Source: Macrococcus armenti (GTDB taxonomy: Bacteria; Bacillota; Bacilli; Staphylococcales; Staphylococcaceae). Taken from it: DNA of 64,000 nt. A model generated the notes under the pieces. The model worked only from the letters and a program-made list of their open reading frames with translations. It was not told the DNA's origin and made no database searches. Made by a program: the position numbers and the translations under genes. This document shows, piece after piece, positions 31,372 through 40,732 of the stretch. How positions within the stretch are numbered: the first letter of the stretch is position 1; each line of letters begins with the position of its first letter. The DNA lies in contig NZ_CP083608.1 of assembly GCF_020097135.1 (NCBI RefSeq), forward strand, positions 1,054,001 through 1,118,000. Direction: 5' to 3'.

Positions 31372-32028
31372 TTGACGAAAAAAGTATTAATGATTCTAAC
31401 AAATCACGACACTTTAAACGACGGAACACCAACTGGTCTTTGGCTCGGTGAGGCTGCAGAGCCTTACAAAGTATTTGAACGTAACAATATCGAAGTTGAC
31501 TTTGCATCTATTAAAGGTGGTGCAGTGCCGCTCGATCCAAACTCAACTCAAAATGATGAAACGAAGACGTTTCAGGATGTCGTACAGAAGCTGGGTGAGA
31601 CATTGAAACTGAAAGACGTTGTATTCGAGAATTATGATGGTGTATTTATTCCGGGTGGACATGGCACGATGTATGATTTACCTGGAGATGCGGATGTACA
31701 AAATATATTAGCATTCTTTAAAGATGATAATCGCGTAATCGGCGCAGTATGCCATGGTCCAAGTGCCTTTGTAGGTGCGAAACTGAAAAGTGGTAGCTAT
31801 TTAATTGACGGTGTTAAACTTACTGGATTTACGAATGAAGAAGAAACTCAGATGAAGCTTGATCAAAATGTACCCTTTGCGCTTCAAACAGAACTTGAAC
31901 AAAATGGTGCGCGTTTCGTTAAAGGAAAAGCATTCGAATCAAACGTTGTATCAGACGGTAAATTTGTAACAGGACAAAATCCGCAATCAAGTACGGATGT
32001 CGCAGAAGCATTTGTGAAAGTATTATAA
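31372..32028 (+). CDS. DJ-1/PfpI family protein (Hsp31-like)
   Basis: 218-residue class I glutamine-amidotransferase-like protein of the DJ-1/PfpI superfamily. The nucleophile elbow is AVCHGPSA with Cys127, preceded by the conserved GVFIPGGHGTMYDLP. The long N-terminal segment TGLWLGEAAEPYKVFE with its Glu resembles Hsp31/glyoxalase III-type enzymes that remove methylglyoxal or act as stress chaperones. The TTG at 31372 lies 8 bases after AAAGGGAG; a GTG at 31363 overlaps that site. The ribosome-binding site lies in a hairpin arm, so translation may be controlled. Confidence 0.88.
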   Translation: MTKKVLMILTNHDTLNDGTPTGLWLGEAAEPYKVFERNNIEVDFASIKGGAVPLDPNSTQNDETKTFQDVVQKLGETLKLKDVVFENYDGVFIPGGHGTMYDLPGDADVQNILAFFKDDNRVIGAVCHGPSAFVGAKLKSGSYLIDGVKLTGFTNEEETQMKLDQNVPFALQTELEQNGARFVKGKAFESNVVSDGKFVTGQNPQSSTDVAEAFVKVL

Positions 32029-32060
32029 AATAAAGCCGTAGCAAACGCTACGGCTTTATT
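32029..32060. terminator. Bidirectional terminator after the DJ-1 gene
   Basis: 14-bp stem AATAAAGCCGTAGC and its complement with an AAAC loop. Its right arm overlaps the end of the convergent frameshifted gene. Confidence 0.88.
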
Positions 32061-32426
32061 AAATGATGAATATAAGCTTAAATAAAATACCGTTTATCAT
32101 GCCGATAAGTAAGCTCAGCATCGTCCCGAGCAATATATATTCACTCTTTTTATCGATTTTATCAGGATTATGATTGTGCTGATCATCTTTTAAGTCATTG
32201 AATCGTAAAATAGACTTACTCGCAATAACAAGTCCGATAGCAGTATATTCTCCGAGTATAAAAAATAATATAACAGCATTCTTTCAATATATCCGATGAG
32301 TAAACCGATATGATCAGACGTTTTCATAACATTCGTACTCATAATTGCCAGCACATATTTGATGAAAGGCCCTGAGAGGAGATAAAAAAGTATTCCGATA
32401 AGCATGATGATACTTTTTAATACCAT
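32059..32426 (-). pseudogene. Frameshifted small membrane protein, partner of the SatD-like gene
   Basis: Starting at 32426, the frame encodes a membrane protein (MVLKSIIMLIGILFYLLSGP... IGLLIGYIERM). Near 32275 the hydrophobic sequence stops making sense and the natural continuation lies in another frame (VILFFILGEYTAIGLVIASKSILRFNDLK..., ending LFKLIFII at a stop at 32059). A shift of two extra bases or one missing base near GAAAGAATGCTG explains this. As written, the gene gives a 78-residue truncated product with a random tail. It may be a real mutation or a sequencing error. The start overlaps the SatD-like stop by 10 bases. Confidence 0.7.
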
Positions 32427-33088
32427 GGTAGTCCTCCTTTAAGTGAAGCTTTAATATTCTTTTCTATACGAATATCGGTATCGAATGTCAGCAAATGTTT
32501 CTTTATAAGAGATAACTGTTTATACTGCGCTTTATTAAGATGTGATGAGATTGTAGATTCACTTTTATGATTGATTTGAGCTATTTCCTTTTGCGTTTCA
32601 GTATATAGCGATTGAACGAGTATTGACTGCTGCAACTTTGAATGTGCTTTAACAATTGAAGTAAAATAGGGAAATAGTACATCGTTATAAATATCGGTAT
32701 TCATGTCGTAAATCGATAATTGAAAATCTGTTATATCTGAACGTTTAATCTGTTCTAAATTTGTACGTGCAAGTTTTGTTAACTTACTGTTCCAATGCTC
32801 GATATTCATATCAGGTAACGGCTCATCACCTGCTGCAATCCCAAACTTTACAGGCTGTGCTTTAAATGGCCATATTAATTTTATATAATAAGAGATAAGT
32901 AGCGTCGATGCAAGGTTATCACATACAAAGAATAATTCGTCGCCCATCCTGAAGTTCGTATATTTAAATTGTAGTGGCTCAGACCATCTTTCAACTTGTG
33001 CAGTGATATTTTCCATAGCATTTCGAATATTAGACTGATTATTCATTTGCGTACTGCTTGACACATCCATTATAAATAATGATAACAT
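32417..33088 (-). CDS. SatD-like protein with C-terminal helix-turn-helix
   Basis: 223-residue cytoplasmic protein that I tentatively place in the SatD family. The N-terminal part has SLFIMDVSSST and YTNFRMGDELFFVCDN, reminiscent of a cyclase-like or SatD fold. The C-terminal part (about residues 160-210, TETQKEIAQINHKSESTISSHLNKAQY) reads as a helix-turn-helix. GGAGGG precedes the ATG. Two palindromes in its promoter region suggest that it controls its own expression. Its downstream partner is a small membrane protein whose frame is broken here. Function unknown. Confidence 0.65.
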   Translation of the reverse strand: MLSLFIMDVSSSTQMNNQSNIRNAMENITAQVERWSEPLQFKYTNFRMGDELFFVCDNLASTLLISYYIKLIWPFKAQPVKFGIAAGDEPLPDMNIEHWNSKLTKLARTNLEQIKRSDITDFQLSIYDMNTDIYNDVLFPYFTSIVKAHSKLQQSILVQSLYTETQKEIAQINHKSESTISSHLNKAQYKQLSLIKKHLLTFDTDIRIEKNIKASLKGGLPWY

Positions 33089-33100
33089 CTTAACCCTCCA

Positions 33101-33150
33101 ATTCGATTATTTAGACGAATTTACAGAAATTCGATTATATAATCGAATTT
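33101..33150. promoter_or_regulatory. Paired palindromic operators of the SatD-like operon
   Basis: A perfect 24-bp palindrome (33127-33150) has half AAATTCGATTAT. An imperfect copy (ATTCGATTAT / GACGAAT) lies at 33101-33120. Both sit just upstream of the minus-strand start, and the first contains TATAAT. The two centres are about 28 bases apart. Confidence 0.7.
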
Positions 33151-33291
33151 TATCATGTATCATTTAAAAATACAAATCATGATAAGGGATGAAATACATA
33201 TAAATAAGCGAAGAATAATATGTATTATATGATATTTATAGCTTGAATATGTTAATATGATGCATGAGATAATAATTGGAGGCAGTAAATA

Positions 33292-34533
33292 ATGAAATTT
33301 GTAAATTTAACACGAGAAGCATTCGGAACTTTTACCGATAAGCATAAAAGTCATTTCACACAGATGGCTGTTAACTATGATTTAAAAGTATCTGAAGGAG
33401 TAGATACACATATAGTTGGAGTTGTAGATGACAATGATGAAGTAATCGCTGCTGGCTTGTTTACGGCGGTACCTGTGATGAAAGTATTTAAATATTTCTA
33501 TTCGAATCGTGGTCCCGTGATGGACTTTCACAATAAGGAACTTGTAACTTTCTTCTTTAAAGAAATGATGCAGTACATGAAAAAACATAATGCGCTACAT
33601 TTACGAATCGATCCTTATGTTCCGTATCAAAAACGTAATCATGATGGTGAAATACTGGAAACATATAAAACGGATGATATATTCGATACATTACAGGCGT
33701 TAGGATTTGTTCACGAAGGATTCACGACCGGATTTCATCCAATTAACCAGATACGCTGGCATTCAATTTTGGATTTACGTAGTAAAACTGCAGATCAGTT
33801 GATCAAAGATATGGATAGCTTACGTAAAAGAAATACAAAGAAAGTCATTAAAAACGGTATAAAGGTTCGTGACTTAACAGTAGATGAACTCCACATCTTC
33901 CGCTCATTTATGCAGGATACAAGCGATAAAAAAGATTTCGAAGATCGTGGGGATGATTATTATATTTCTCGATTAAATCAATACGGCGACCGTGTTAAAA
34001 TGCCGGTAGCATATATTGACTTTACGACGTATATACCGGAACTAGAAGCTGAAGTTAAAACTTTAGAGCAAGCAATCGAAAAGTCGAAAGCTGAAATAGA
34101 AAAAAAACCGGATAACAAAAAAGCTGCAAATAAAGTCGCAGATAATGAACGACAAAAAGATGCCGCGCTCGAAAAATTAAATGAAGCGCAGTCATTACAA
34201 TCAGAACATGGCGATACACTACCAGTTGCAGCTGCATTTTACTTTATTAATCCACATGAAGTTGTATATTATGCCGGTGGATCTTCTAATGAATTCAGAC
34301 ATTTCTCGGGAAGCTATGCAATACAGTGGCATATGATTAATTATGCCCTTGAACACGGCATTGATTACTATAACTTCTACGGCATTAGTGGCGACTTTAG
34401 TGAAAATGCACCAGATGCCGGCGTTATTAAATTTAAAAAAGGTTATAACGCAGATGTGATTGAATATATCGGCGACTTTACATTACCAGTTAACAAATTA
34501 GCATATAAGGCATACTCAATGCTTAAAGGATAA
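33292..34533 (+). CDS. femA: Aminoacyltransferase FemA
   Basis: 413-residue tRNA-dependent transferase that adds glycines 2 and 3 to the pentaglycine interpeptide bridge of lipid II. Sequence follows S. aureus FemA closely: SHFTQMAVNYDLKV, VPVMKVFKYFYSNRGPV, YVPYQKRNHDGE, SLRKRNTKKV and YYAGGSSNEFRHFSGSYAIQW. Two GNAT-like subdomains are interrupted by a coiled-coil arm (about residues 245-310, Lys/Glu-rich). TTGGAGG precedes the ATG. femB follows after 24 bases. In this genus, serine may be part of the bridge; sequence alone does not decide. Confidence 0.95.
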   Translation: MKFVNLTREAFGTFTDKHKSHFTQMAVNYDLKVSEGVDTHIVGVVDDNDEVIAAGLFTAVPVMKVFKYFYSNRGPVMDFHNKELVTFFFKEMMQYMKKHNALHLRIDPYVPYQKRNHDGEILETYKTDDIFDTLQALGFVHEGFTTGFHPINQIRWHSILDLRSKTADQLIKDMDSLRKRNTKKVIKNGIKVRDLTVDELHIFRSFMQDTSDKKDFEDRGDDYYISRLNQYGDRVKMPVAYIDFTTYIPELEAEVKTLEQAIEKSKAEIEKKPDNKKAANKVADNERQKDAALEKLNEAQSLQSEHGDTLPVAAAFYFINPHEVVYYAGGSSNEFRHFSGSYAIQWHMINYALEHGIDYYNFYGISGDFSENAPDAGVIKFKKGYNADVIEYIGDFTLPVNKLAYKAYSMLKG

Positions 34534-34557
34534 GCGAACGAAGTTGGAGGCAATCAA

Positions 34558-35832
34558 ATGAAGTTTACAGAATTAACGGTTCAGGAATATGATGATTTCG
34601 TATGGCAAACTACACAGATGAGCCATTACTTTCAGATGAAAGAAAATATAAAAAATAGAGAACGTGACGGTTATCATGTCGTATTACTAGGCGTTAAAGA
34701 AGGGGACCGTGTAATCGCAGCAAGTTTGTTCTCAAAAATTCCTATGATTGGAGGATATCAGTACTATTCTAACCGAGGGCCAGTAATGGATTATAAAGAC
34801 TCGAAATTAGTTGACTTCTATTTCAGAGAATTAGATCGTTATTTAAAGCGAAATCAAACTGTATTTGTCAAGGTTGACCCATACTGGATATACAAACTAT
34901 ACGACAAAGATGTGAACCCGAAAGATGGAACACAAAATGATGCAATCATCGACCAGCTTATCTCGCTTGGATACAAACATAAAGGTTTTACGAGAGGTTA
35001 TACAGCAGATCAGCAAGTACGATGGATGAGCGTTATGTATCTAAATGGTGAAACACCACAATCTTTAATGAAACAATTCGATTCACAAAGAAAACGAAAT
35101 GTTAAAAAAGCACAGAAATACGGTGTAAAAATAAGATTGTTACAAAAAGATGAACTGAACATCTTTTTAGATTTATATCGTGAAACTGAAGAACGTGCAG
35201 GTTTTATATCAAGACCTGATGCTTATATGGAAGGTTTTAATGAATGCTATGGAGATAAAGTATTATTACCACTAGCATATATCGATTTAGACGAATATAT
35301 CGATAAATTAACAGAAGATTTAACATCTGCAGAAGCATCAAGAGATAAACTGATGGCAAATGATAATAAATCCGATAAACAATTAAAGAAAATTGAACAG
35401 TTTGATCGTGAAATTGAACACATGCAAAAAGAGTTGCTGGAAATAAGCGAATTGAGACAAACAGATGGAAAAATTCTCAATTTAGCATCAGGAATGTTTT
35501 TTGAAAATCATTTCGAAGTGAATTATTACTCAGGTGGTTCAAGTACGAAATATAATAAGTTTATGGGTCCATATGCAATGCATTGGTATATGATTAATTA
35601 TTGTTTAGAACATGGATATGATCGTTATAATTTCTATGGTGTATCTGGAGATTTCACTGAAGATGGCGAAGATTATGGCGTATATCGTTTTAAACGAGGA
35701 TTTAACGCACAAATTGAAGAACTTGTTGGAGACTTTACGAAACCAATTAATAAACCGAAATATTATATGTTTGAATTATTAACAAATGCACGAATTAAAG
35801 CATCACAAATAAAACATAAGCTTAAAAAATAA
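34558..35832 (+). CDS. femB: Aminoacyltransferase FemB
   Basis: 424-residue FemB, which adds residues 4 and 5 of the interpeptide bridge. Diagnostic FemB segments are [59 protein letters not shown] and [18 protein letters not shown]. The coiled-coil arm lies around residues 245-305. GTTGGAGGCAATCAA precedes the ATG. A terminator follows directly and then the dif-like site, so femAB ends against the chromosome-terminus element. Confidence 0.95.
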   Translation: MKFTELTVQEYDDFVWQTTQMSHYFQMKENIKNRERDGYHVVLLGVKEGDRVIAASLFSKIPMIGGYQYYSNRGPVMDYKDSKLVDFYFRELDRYLKRNQTVFVKVDPYWIYKLYDKDVNPKDGTQNDAIIDQLISLGYKHKGFTRGYTADQQVRWMSVMYLNGETPQSLMKQFDSQRKRNVKKAQKYGVKIRLLQKDELNIFLDLYRETEERAGFISRPDAYMEGFNECYGDKVLLPLAYIDLDEYIDKLTEDLTSAEASRDKLMANDNKSDKQLKKIEQFDREIEHMQKELLEISELRQTDGKILNLASGMFFENHFEVNYYSGGSSTKYNKFMGPYAMHWYMINYCLEHGYDRYNFYGVSGDFTEDGEDYGVYRFKRGFNAQIEELVGDFTKPINKPKYYMFELLTNARIKASQIKHKLKK

Positions 35833-35858
35833 TCGCTAAATAAAGCGATTATTTTTTA
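35831..35858 (+). terminator. Terminator after femB
   Basis: Stem AATCGCT / AGCGATT with a 6-base loop and a following T-run. It begins in the femB stop codon. Confidence 0.82.
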
Positions 35859-35863
35859 ATAAC

Positions 35864-35894
<31 letters not shown>

Positions 35895-35902
35895 GTATAG
35901 AG

Positions 35903-35942
35903 AACAAGAAGAAGCGTAATATACGCCTCTTCTTGTTTTTTT
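35903..35942 (+). terminator. Strong hairpin terminator right of dif
   Basis: AACAAGAAGA / TCTTCTTGTT outer stem, GCGTA / TACGC inner stem, then seven T on the plus strand. It also lies just after the stop of the minus-strand gene at 35944. Confidence 0.8.
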
Positions 35943-35943
35943 A

Positions 35944-37542
35944 TTACTTTGCTGATAATTCATATACTGCAATTGTCCCAGACATTTCATGACTCGCAAG
36001 CAATAATGGTTTTTGTGTTGGTGACATTTCAGCTGGAATAAAAGTTAACCCTTCAGGAGAAATATCGCCATTATCGATTGAATTGAAATACGTTTCAAAT
36101 ACTGGATGATATGGATCTGTAACGTTGTAAACCATAATACCGCCTGTTCGTTCCAAACCGATAAAAGCATACGTTGATTTACCGATATCTCCAGTTACAA
36201 CTGATTCGGGCTCAGGACCTTTGTCGTCGCTGCGGGAATCAAATTTCACATCTCCCATATTTTCCTGTTCTGAATTAAATGCGTCTTTATTTGCTGCAGC
36301 AGTAATTGTCTCAAAGTCTGCTTTAGAATCATAAATCATTGATAAATCGCTATTTAATATAGAGAATGAACGCCCTCCAAATGTCACTGGAACATCATAT
36401 TTCCCGTTCTTATTAACAAAAGGATTTGAAGTCGAAGTTTTTAAACGACCTAAAGCCTTCTTATCATTAAATAGCGCCTGATCAGTACCATTTAAGTAAG
36501 AGCTATTATAATTAAATTGATCACTAATGTCGGCGATTCGCGCTTCTTCACTATAACCATCATAATCCTGAGTATCACCTTCATTTGCAGTAAGAATATA
36601 AGTTTTGCCCTTAATTTTCATTTGTGCAATACCGTCAGGCTGATACATACCAAATAATGGATAGTTTTTCATATTAACTGTATTATCTTTATCAGATACA
36701 TCAATTGGAACTTTGCGGTAATCCTTAAGCCCCATACTCTGTACTTTAACAAATTTGTTACGTTTTAAGTCGAATTTAGCGATAGCATTACGTTCCTGAA
36801 TGGATACATATGCAAATTTATTCTGATCATCAATCGTAATATATTCAGGTTCGAGATTTAAGAAACTTTCATCTTCATTTCTACCTAAAGATCGGATATC
36901 ATGGCTAATTTGTTCACGATTAAACGGTATTGTTTTAACATTGTGCTGCTTAATAATACCATTACGCGAAACATTAATAGAAGAAACTGAACCTTCTGGA
37001 TTCACAGTTAAATCATCGTTCGGCTCACCTTCATTCGCAACTAACAACTTCTTGCTATCATGTGAAAATGTTAACATATCAGGTAGACTACCGACTTTTA
37101 CATAACTTAGTAATTTTCCTTCATGATTTAAAAACGCAACGGTTCCAGCATCTGTTTTGTCAGATGCTGGAATGCTGACAGCAATATAATGATATTTTTT
37201 ATTTACAGCGACACTAGTAATATCAGAACCTTCAATACCAATATCTTTTAAGAAAATACGTTTCTTTAATGGAAATTCACCACGCGTTACATGCGTCATA
37301 TCTAAAATATCAACGGCATTTAAAGCACCATTAATCGAATATGCCTGGTTATATTTAGAATCAAAACTTACAATTTCTGTTCCGCTTTCACCATATTCTG
37401 TATTAGAATGGTATCTCGCAAGTTGTTCGACTTTAATATTTGATTGATTTCCATAATGATTTACGCTCTGTGCCTGCGCATATGTTGTTGTAATAATCGC
37501 TGAAGCTGCAAATGCTGTAATAACTTTATGTAACTTATTCAT
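35944..37542 (-). CDS. Secreted choice-of-anchor I family protein
   Basis: 532-residue exported protein with a signal peptide (MNKLHKVITAFAASAIITTTYAQA, cleavage likely after AQA). The body is a beta-propeller-like repeat fold of the choice-of-anchor I type, found in proteins related to alkaline phosphatases. Recognisable pieces are FDSKYNQAYSINGALNAVDILD, LLVANEGEPNDD, YQPDGIAQMKIKGKTYILTANEGDTQDYDGY and PEPESVVTGDIG. No LPXTG or other C-terminal anchor is visible, so it is probably released or loosely bound. Enzymatic function unknown. Confidence 0.83.
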   Translation of the reverse strand: MNKLHKVITAFAASAIITTTYAQAQSVNHYGNQSNIKVEQLARYHSNTEYGESGTEIVSFDSKYNQAYSINGALNAVDILDMTHVTRGEFPLKKRIFLKDIGIEGSDITSVAVNKKYHYIAVSIPASDKTDAGTVAFLNHEGKLLSYVKVGSLPDMLTFSHDSKKLLVANEGEPNDDLTVNPEGSVSSINVSRNGIIKQHNVKTIPFNREQISHDIRSLGRNEDESFLNLEPEYITIDDQNKFAYVSIQERNAIAKFDLKRNKFVKVQSMGLKDYRKVPIDVSDKDNTVNMKNYPLFGMYQPDGIAQMKIKGKTYILTANEGDTQDYDGYSEEARIADISDQFNYNSSYLNGTDQALFNDKKALGRLKTSTSNPFVNKNGKYDVPVTFGGRSFSILNSDLSMIYDSKADFETITAAANKDAFNSEQENMGDVKFDSRSDDKGPEPESVVTGDIGKSTYAFIGLERTGGIMVYNVTDPYHPVFETYFNSIDNGDISPEGLTFIPAEMSPTQKPLLLASHEMSGTIAVYELSAK

Positions 37543-37626
37543 AATATCCTCCGTTTAAACAATAGTCTTATATATTTTATCGGAGAAATGTAAAGTGAAT
37601 ATAAAATTTATGTAAAAAATAAAATT

Positions 37627-37651
37627 AAAAAAGCCGGAACACAGTTCCGGC
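37627..37651 (-). terminator. Terminator after the small membrane-protein gene
   Basis: GCCGGAAC / GTTCCGGC stem, with a T-run on the minus strand (37627-37632). Confidence 0.82.
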
Positions 37652-37658
37652 GCCGTTA

Positions 37659-38048
37659 CTATTTTTCATGACGTTTTACAGATTCCATCTCTGATTGATT
37701 CTGCATATTATCATATCGTTTTTGTTCATCTAATGCTTTTTGCTTCATGCGTTTTGCTTTTCTGCGATCACGTGTCATATACCAGAAAATGATACTTAAA
37801 ATTAAAGCAATTACTGACAAAAATCCGGCATATCCTAATAACGGCTGATATTTAATATCATAAAAATTAGGCAGTATAAATGCTGATATTGCTAATAGTA
37901 AAAAGGTTACTACTGGCGCAAAAATAAATCGACCCATTAATAATCCGAATAAAATTGAAATAACAAGCATTCCGACAATCGTAATTAATAAAAAGTTTGG
38001 AATTTCATAAAAACTAATATCTCCTAATGTAAACATCCAATCACTCAC
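37659..38048 (-). CDS. Small membrane protein, possibly DUF2651-like
   Basis: 129-residue membrane protein with three hydrophobic segments (roughly 17-38, 42-60, 70-90) followed by a very basic cytoplasmic tail (RDRRKAKRMKQKALDEQKR). The segment GRFIFAPVVTFLLLAISAF is reminiscent of DUF2651 proteins (B. subtilis YbeF), but the match is loose. No function can be given. It is divergent from pepF. Confidence 0.6.
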   Translation of the reverse strand: MSDWMFTLGDISFYEIPNFLLITIVGMLVISILFGLLMGRFIFAPVVTFLLLAISAFILPNFYDIKYQPLLGYAGFLSVIALILSIIFWYMTRDRRKAKRMKQKALDEQKRYDNMQNQSEMESVKRHEK

Positions 38049-38188
38049 TTATCTTTTATTTAATACTTTTAGTATTATACCCGATTTACTGCTGTATATA
38101 CATAAAAATATTAATTAAACGAACTTTCTAAATTGTTAGAATAGTAGTACAATGAAAGTGTTGATTAAAAATGAAAGGAAGATGAATT

Positions 38189-39991
38189 ATGGGACTACCA
38201 TTAAGAAGTGAAGTTAACGTTTCAGAAACGTGGGATTTATCTCCCCTGTTTAAAGATAATACAGCATTTTATCAAGCGCTGGATAAAGCAGTAGAAGATG
38301 CACGTCAATTCAACAAGAAATTTAAAGGCCATTTAAATGACGTGAATGTGATTCACGAAGCGTTAAATAAATATGCCGATATTAACATCGCTTTAGATAC
38401 TTTAGGAAATTATGCAAACTTACAGTTCAGCACAGATCAGACGAATGCAGATGCAGCAAAATTATACAGCAAGTTTTCATCTAGCTACGGTAAGATTGCA
38501 AGCGAGCTTACATTTTTAAATTCGGAACTTATAGCAAAAGAAGCATCAGAGCTTAAAAACTTGAAAGATATACTTCCATATAAACGATTCTTTGATAAAT
38601 TAATTAAAGCAAAGCCATATGAATTACATCCAGAAGTTGAAAAAGCTTTAGCATCGTTTTCACCGGTGTTTAATGCGCCTTATAATTTATATGATACGAC
38701 GAAAATGCAGGACATTGACTTTGGTACATTTGAGGCACACGGTAAAACAATACCGATGAGTTATGTTTCATTTGAAGGTGAACTAGAAGTTGATGGTGAT
38801 ACTGAAGTAAGACGTAATGCGTTTAAAGCATTCTCGGATACTTTAAGAAAGTATGCGCATACTACAGCTAAAACGTATGACACACAAGTTCAACAGGAAA
38901 AAATCGAATCTGAATTAAGGGGATATGAATCAGTCATTGATTTCTTACTGCATGATCAGGAAGTAACTCGTGAACTTTATAATCGTCAAATCGATTTAAT
39001 TACTAAAGAACTTGCACCACATATGCGACGTTATGCGAAGTTACTACAAAAAACAAATAAATTAGAAAAAATGAAATTTGAAGATCTGAAAATTTCATTG
39101 GATGAATCATATGAGCCGGATATTACAGTTGAAGAATCACGCGATTATATTAACAAAGCGCTATCTGTTATGGGCGAAGAATATATGCAGTTAGTAAATG
39201 ATTCTTATGATAAGCGTTATATTGACTTTGTTCAGAATAAAGGGAAATCAACAGGAGCATTTTGTGCAAGTCCGTATGAGACGAATCCATTTATTCTCAT
39301 TTCCTGGACTTCTAAAATGACAGAAGTATTTGTGTTAGCACATGAATTAGGACATGCCGGTCACTTTAATTATGCGAATAAGCATCAAAATATATTTGAT
39401 GCGAACTGTTCATTATATTTTGTAGAAGCACCAAGTACTATGAACGAAATGTTAATGGCTAACTACTTACTTAAAGTATCAGATGATCCAGAATTTAAAC
39501 GTTGGGTAATTGCGTCAATCATTTCAAGAACTTATTACCATAACTTCGTAACGCATTTACTTGAAGCGGCGTATCAACGTGAAGTATACCTTCTTGTGGA
39601 TAAAGGTGAATCACTAACTGCCCCACTCTTAAATGACATTAAACATAAAGTTATCTCGGATTTCTGGGGAGATGCTGTTGAAATAACAGATGGTGCTGAA
39701 CTAACATGGATGCGTCAGCCACATTATTATATGGGATTATATCCATACACTTATTCAGCTGGATTAACGATTGCGACACTTATGTCTAAACGCATATTAG
39801 AAGAAGGACAACCTGCTGTAGATGCGTGGACTAAAGTATTAAAAGCGGGTGGCTCTAAAACTCCGGTTGAACTTGCACAAATGGTGGATATAGATTTAAC
39901 GACAGATGCCCCACTTAAAGAAACAATCGCTTATATCGGAAGTCTTGTCGATGAACTTGAAAAACTAACAGAAGAAATTGAAAATCAGTAA
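38189..39991 (+). CDS. pepF: Oligoendopeptidase F
   Basis: 600-residue M3-family cytoplasmic zinc endopeptidase that degrades medium-size peptides. The active-site motif HELGH spans residues 385-389 within LAHELGHAGHFNYA, and the third zinc ligand follows in EAPSTMNEML. The N-terminal helical PepF domain begins RSEVNVSETWDLSPLFKD. Length equals staphylococcal PepF. AAAGGAAG precedes the ATG. The SDR gene begins 13 bases after its stop. Confidence 0.95.
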   Translation: MGLPLRSEVNVSETWDLSPLFKDNTAFYQALDKAVEDARQFNKKFKGHLNDVNVIHEALNKYADINIALDTLGNYANLQFSTDQTNADAAKLYSKFSSSYGKIASELTFLNSELIAKEASELKNLKDILPYKRFFDKLIKAKPYELHPEVEKALASFSPVFNAPYNLYDTTKMQDIDFGTFEAHGKTIPMSYVSFEGELEVDGDTEVRRNAFKAFSDTLRKYAHTTAKTYDTQVQQEKIESELRGYESVIDFLLHDQEVTRELYNRQIDLITKELAPHMRRYAKLLQKTNKLEKMKFEDLKISLDESYEPDITVEESRDYINKALSVMGEEYMQLVNDSYDKRYIDFVQNKGKSTGAFCASPYETNPFILISWTSKMTEVFVLAHELGHAGHFNYANKHQNIFDANCSLYFVEAPSTMNEMLMANYLLKVSDDPEFKRWVIASIISRTYYHNFVTHLLEAAYQREVYLLVDKGESLTAPLLNDIKHKVISDFWGDAVEITDGAELTWMRQPHYYMGLYPYTYSAGLTIATLMSKRILEEGQPAVDAWTKVLKAGGSKTPVELAQMVDIDLTTDAPLKETIAYIGSLVDELEKLTEEIENQ

Positions 39992-40004
39992 AGGACCGAC
40001 ATTT

Positions 40005-40706
40005 ATGTTCAATCAAAAAGTAGTTGTCATTACAGGTGATCAAAGCGGCATCGGTAAATGTATTAAAGAAAGTTTTGAAAATGATGGAGCAATTGTATGC
40101 GGCATCGATATACAGGAAGGAAGTTATTATCACGGTGACATCGCTGATGAAAAAGTACTGAAAGCATTTGTGTCTAAAGTCATTACACAATATAAAAAAG
40201 TAGATATTATCGTTAATAATGCATTACCAATTATGAAAGGGATTGATGATTGCACATATGAAGAATTTCAATATGCGCTTTCCGTCGGTATAACTGCACC
40301 ATTCTATCTTGTAAAGTTACTCAAACCGCATTTAAATAAAGATGCGTCAATAGTAAATATTTGTTCGACTCGTGCAGCGATGAGCCAGGCTCAGACCGAA
40401 AGTTATAGTGCTGCTAAAGGAGGCGTTCACGCGCTTACACATGCTATGGCTGTGAGTTTAAGCGGCATAGCTCGTGTTAATGCTATTAGTCCTGGATGGA
40501 TTGACACTACAAATACAAACTTTGAAGGTGCAAATGCATACCAACATCCTGCAGGACGTGTTGGTAAACCTGAAGATATCGCACAAATGGTCAAGTTTTT
40601 ATGTTCAGATGATGCAGCATTTATAACTGGTGAAAACATTACAATTGACGGTGGTATGAGTAAATTAATGATTTATCATAATGACCAGGGATGGTCATTA
40701 CAATAA
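40005..40706 (+). CDS. Short-chain dehydrogenase/reductase
   Basis: 233-residue SDR oxidoreductase. The nucleotide-binding glycine motif is VVITGDQSGIGK, with an aspartate after beta-2 (GIDIQEG) suggesting NAD(H) preference. Catalytic residues are in NICSTRAA (Ser) and YSAAKGG (Tyr, Lys). The start is the ATG at 40005 behind AAAGGA; an in-frame ATG at 39978 overlaps pepF. The substrate is unknown. Probably co-transcribed with pepF. Confidence 0.87.
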   Translation: MFNQKVVVITGDQSGIGKCIKESFENDGAIVCGIDIQEGSYYHGDIADEKVLKAFVSKVITQYKKVDIIVNNALPIMKGIDDCTYEEFQYALSVGITAPFYLVKLLKPHLNKDASIVNICSTRAAMSQAQTESYSAAKGGVHALTHAMAVSLSGIARVNAISPGWIDTTNTNFEGANAYQHPAGRVGKPEDIAQMVKFLCSDDAAFITGENITIDGGMSKLMIYHNDQGWSLQ

Positions 40707-40732
40707 AAAAACGGCTGAATCAGCCGTTTTTT
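40705..40732. terminator. Bidirectional terminator, SDR/cvfB
   Basis: AAAAAACGGCTG / CAGCCGTTTTTT with an AAT loop, between convergent genes. It touches both stop codons. Confidence 0.9.

Noticed and set aside
37611-37622. Possible fifth XerD half-site (TTATGTAAAAA)
   Set aside because: Only eight bases match. The final ACT of the XerD arm is missing.
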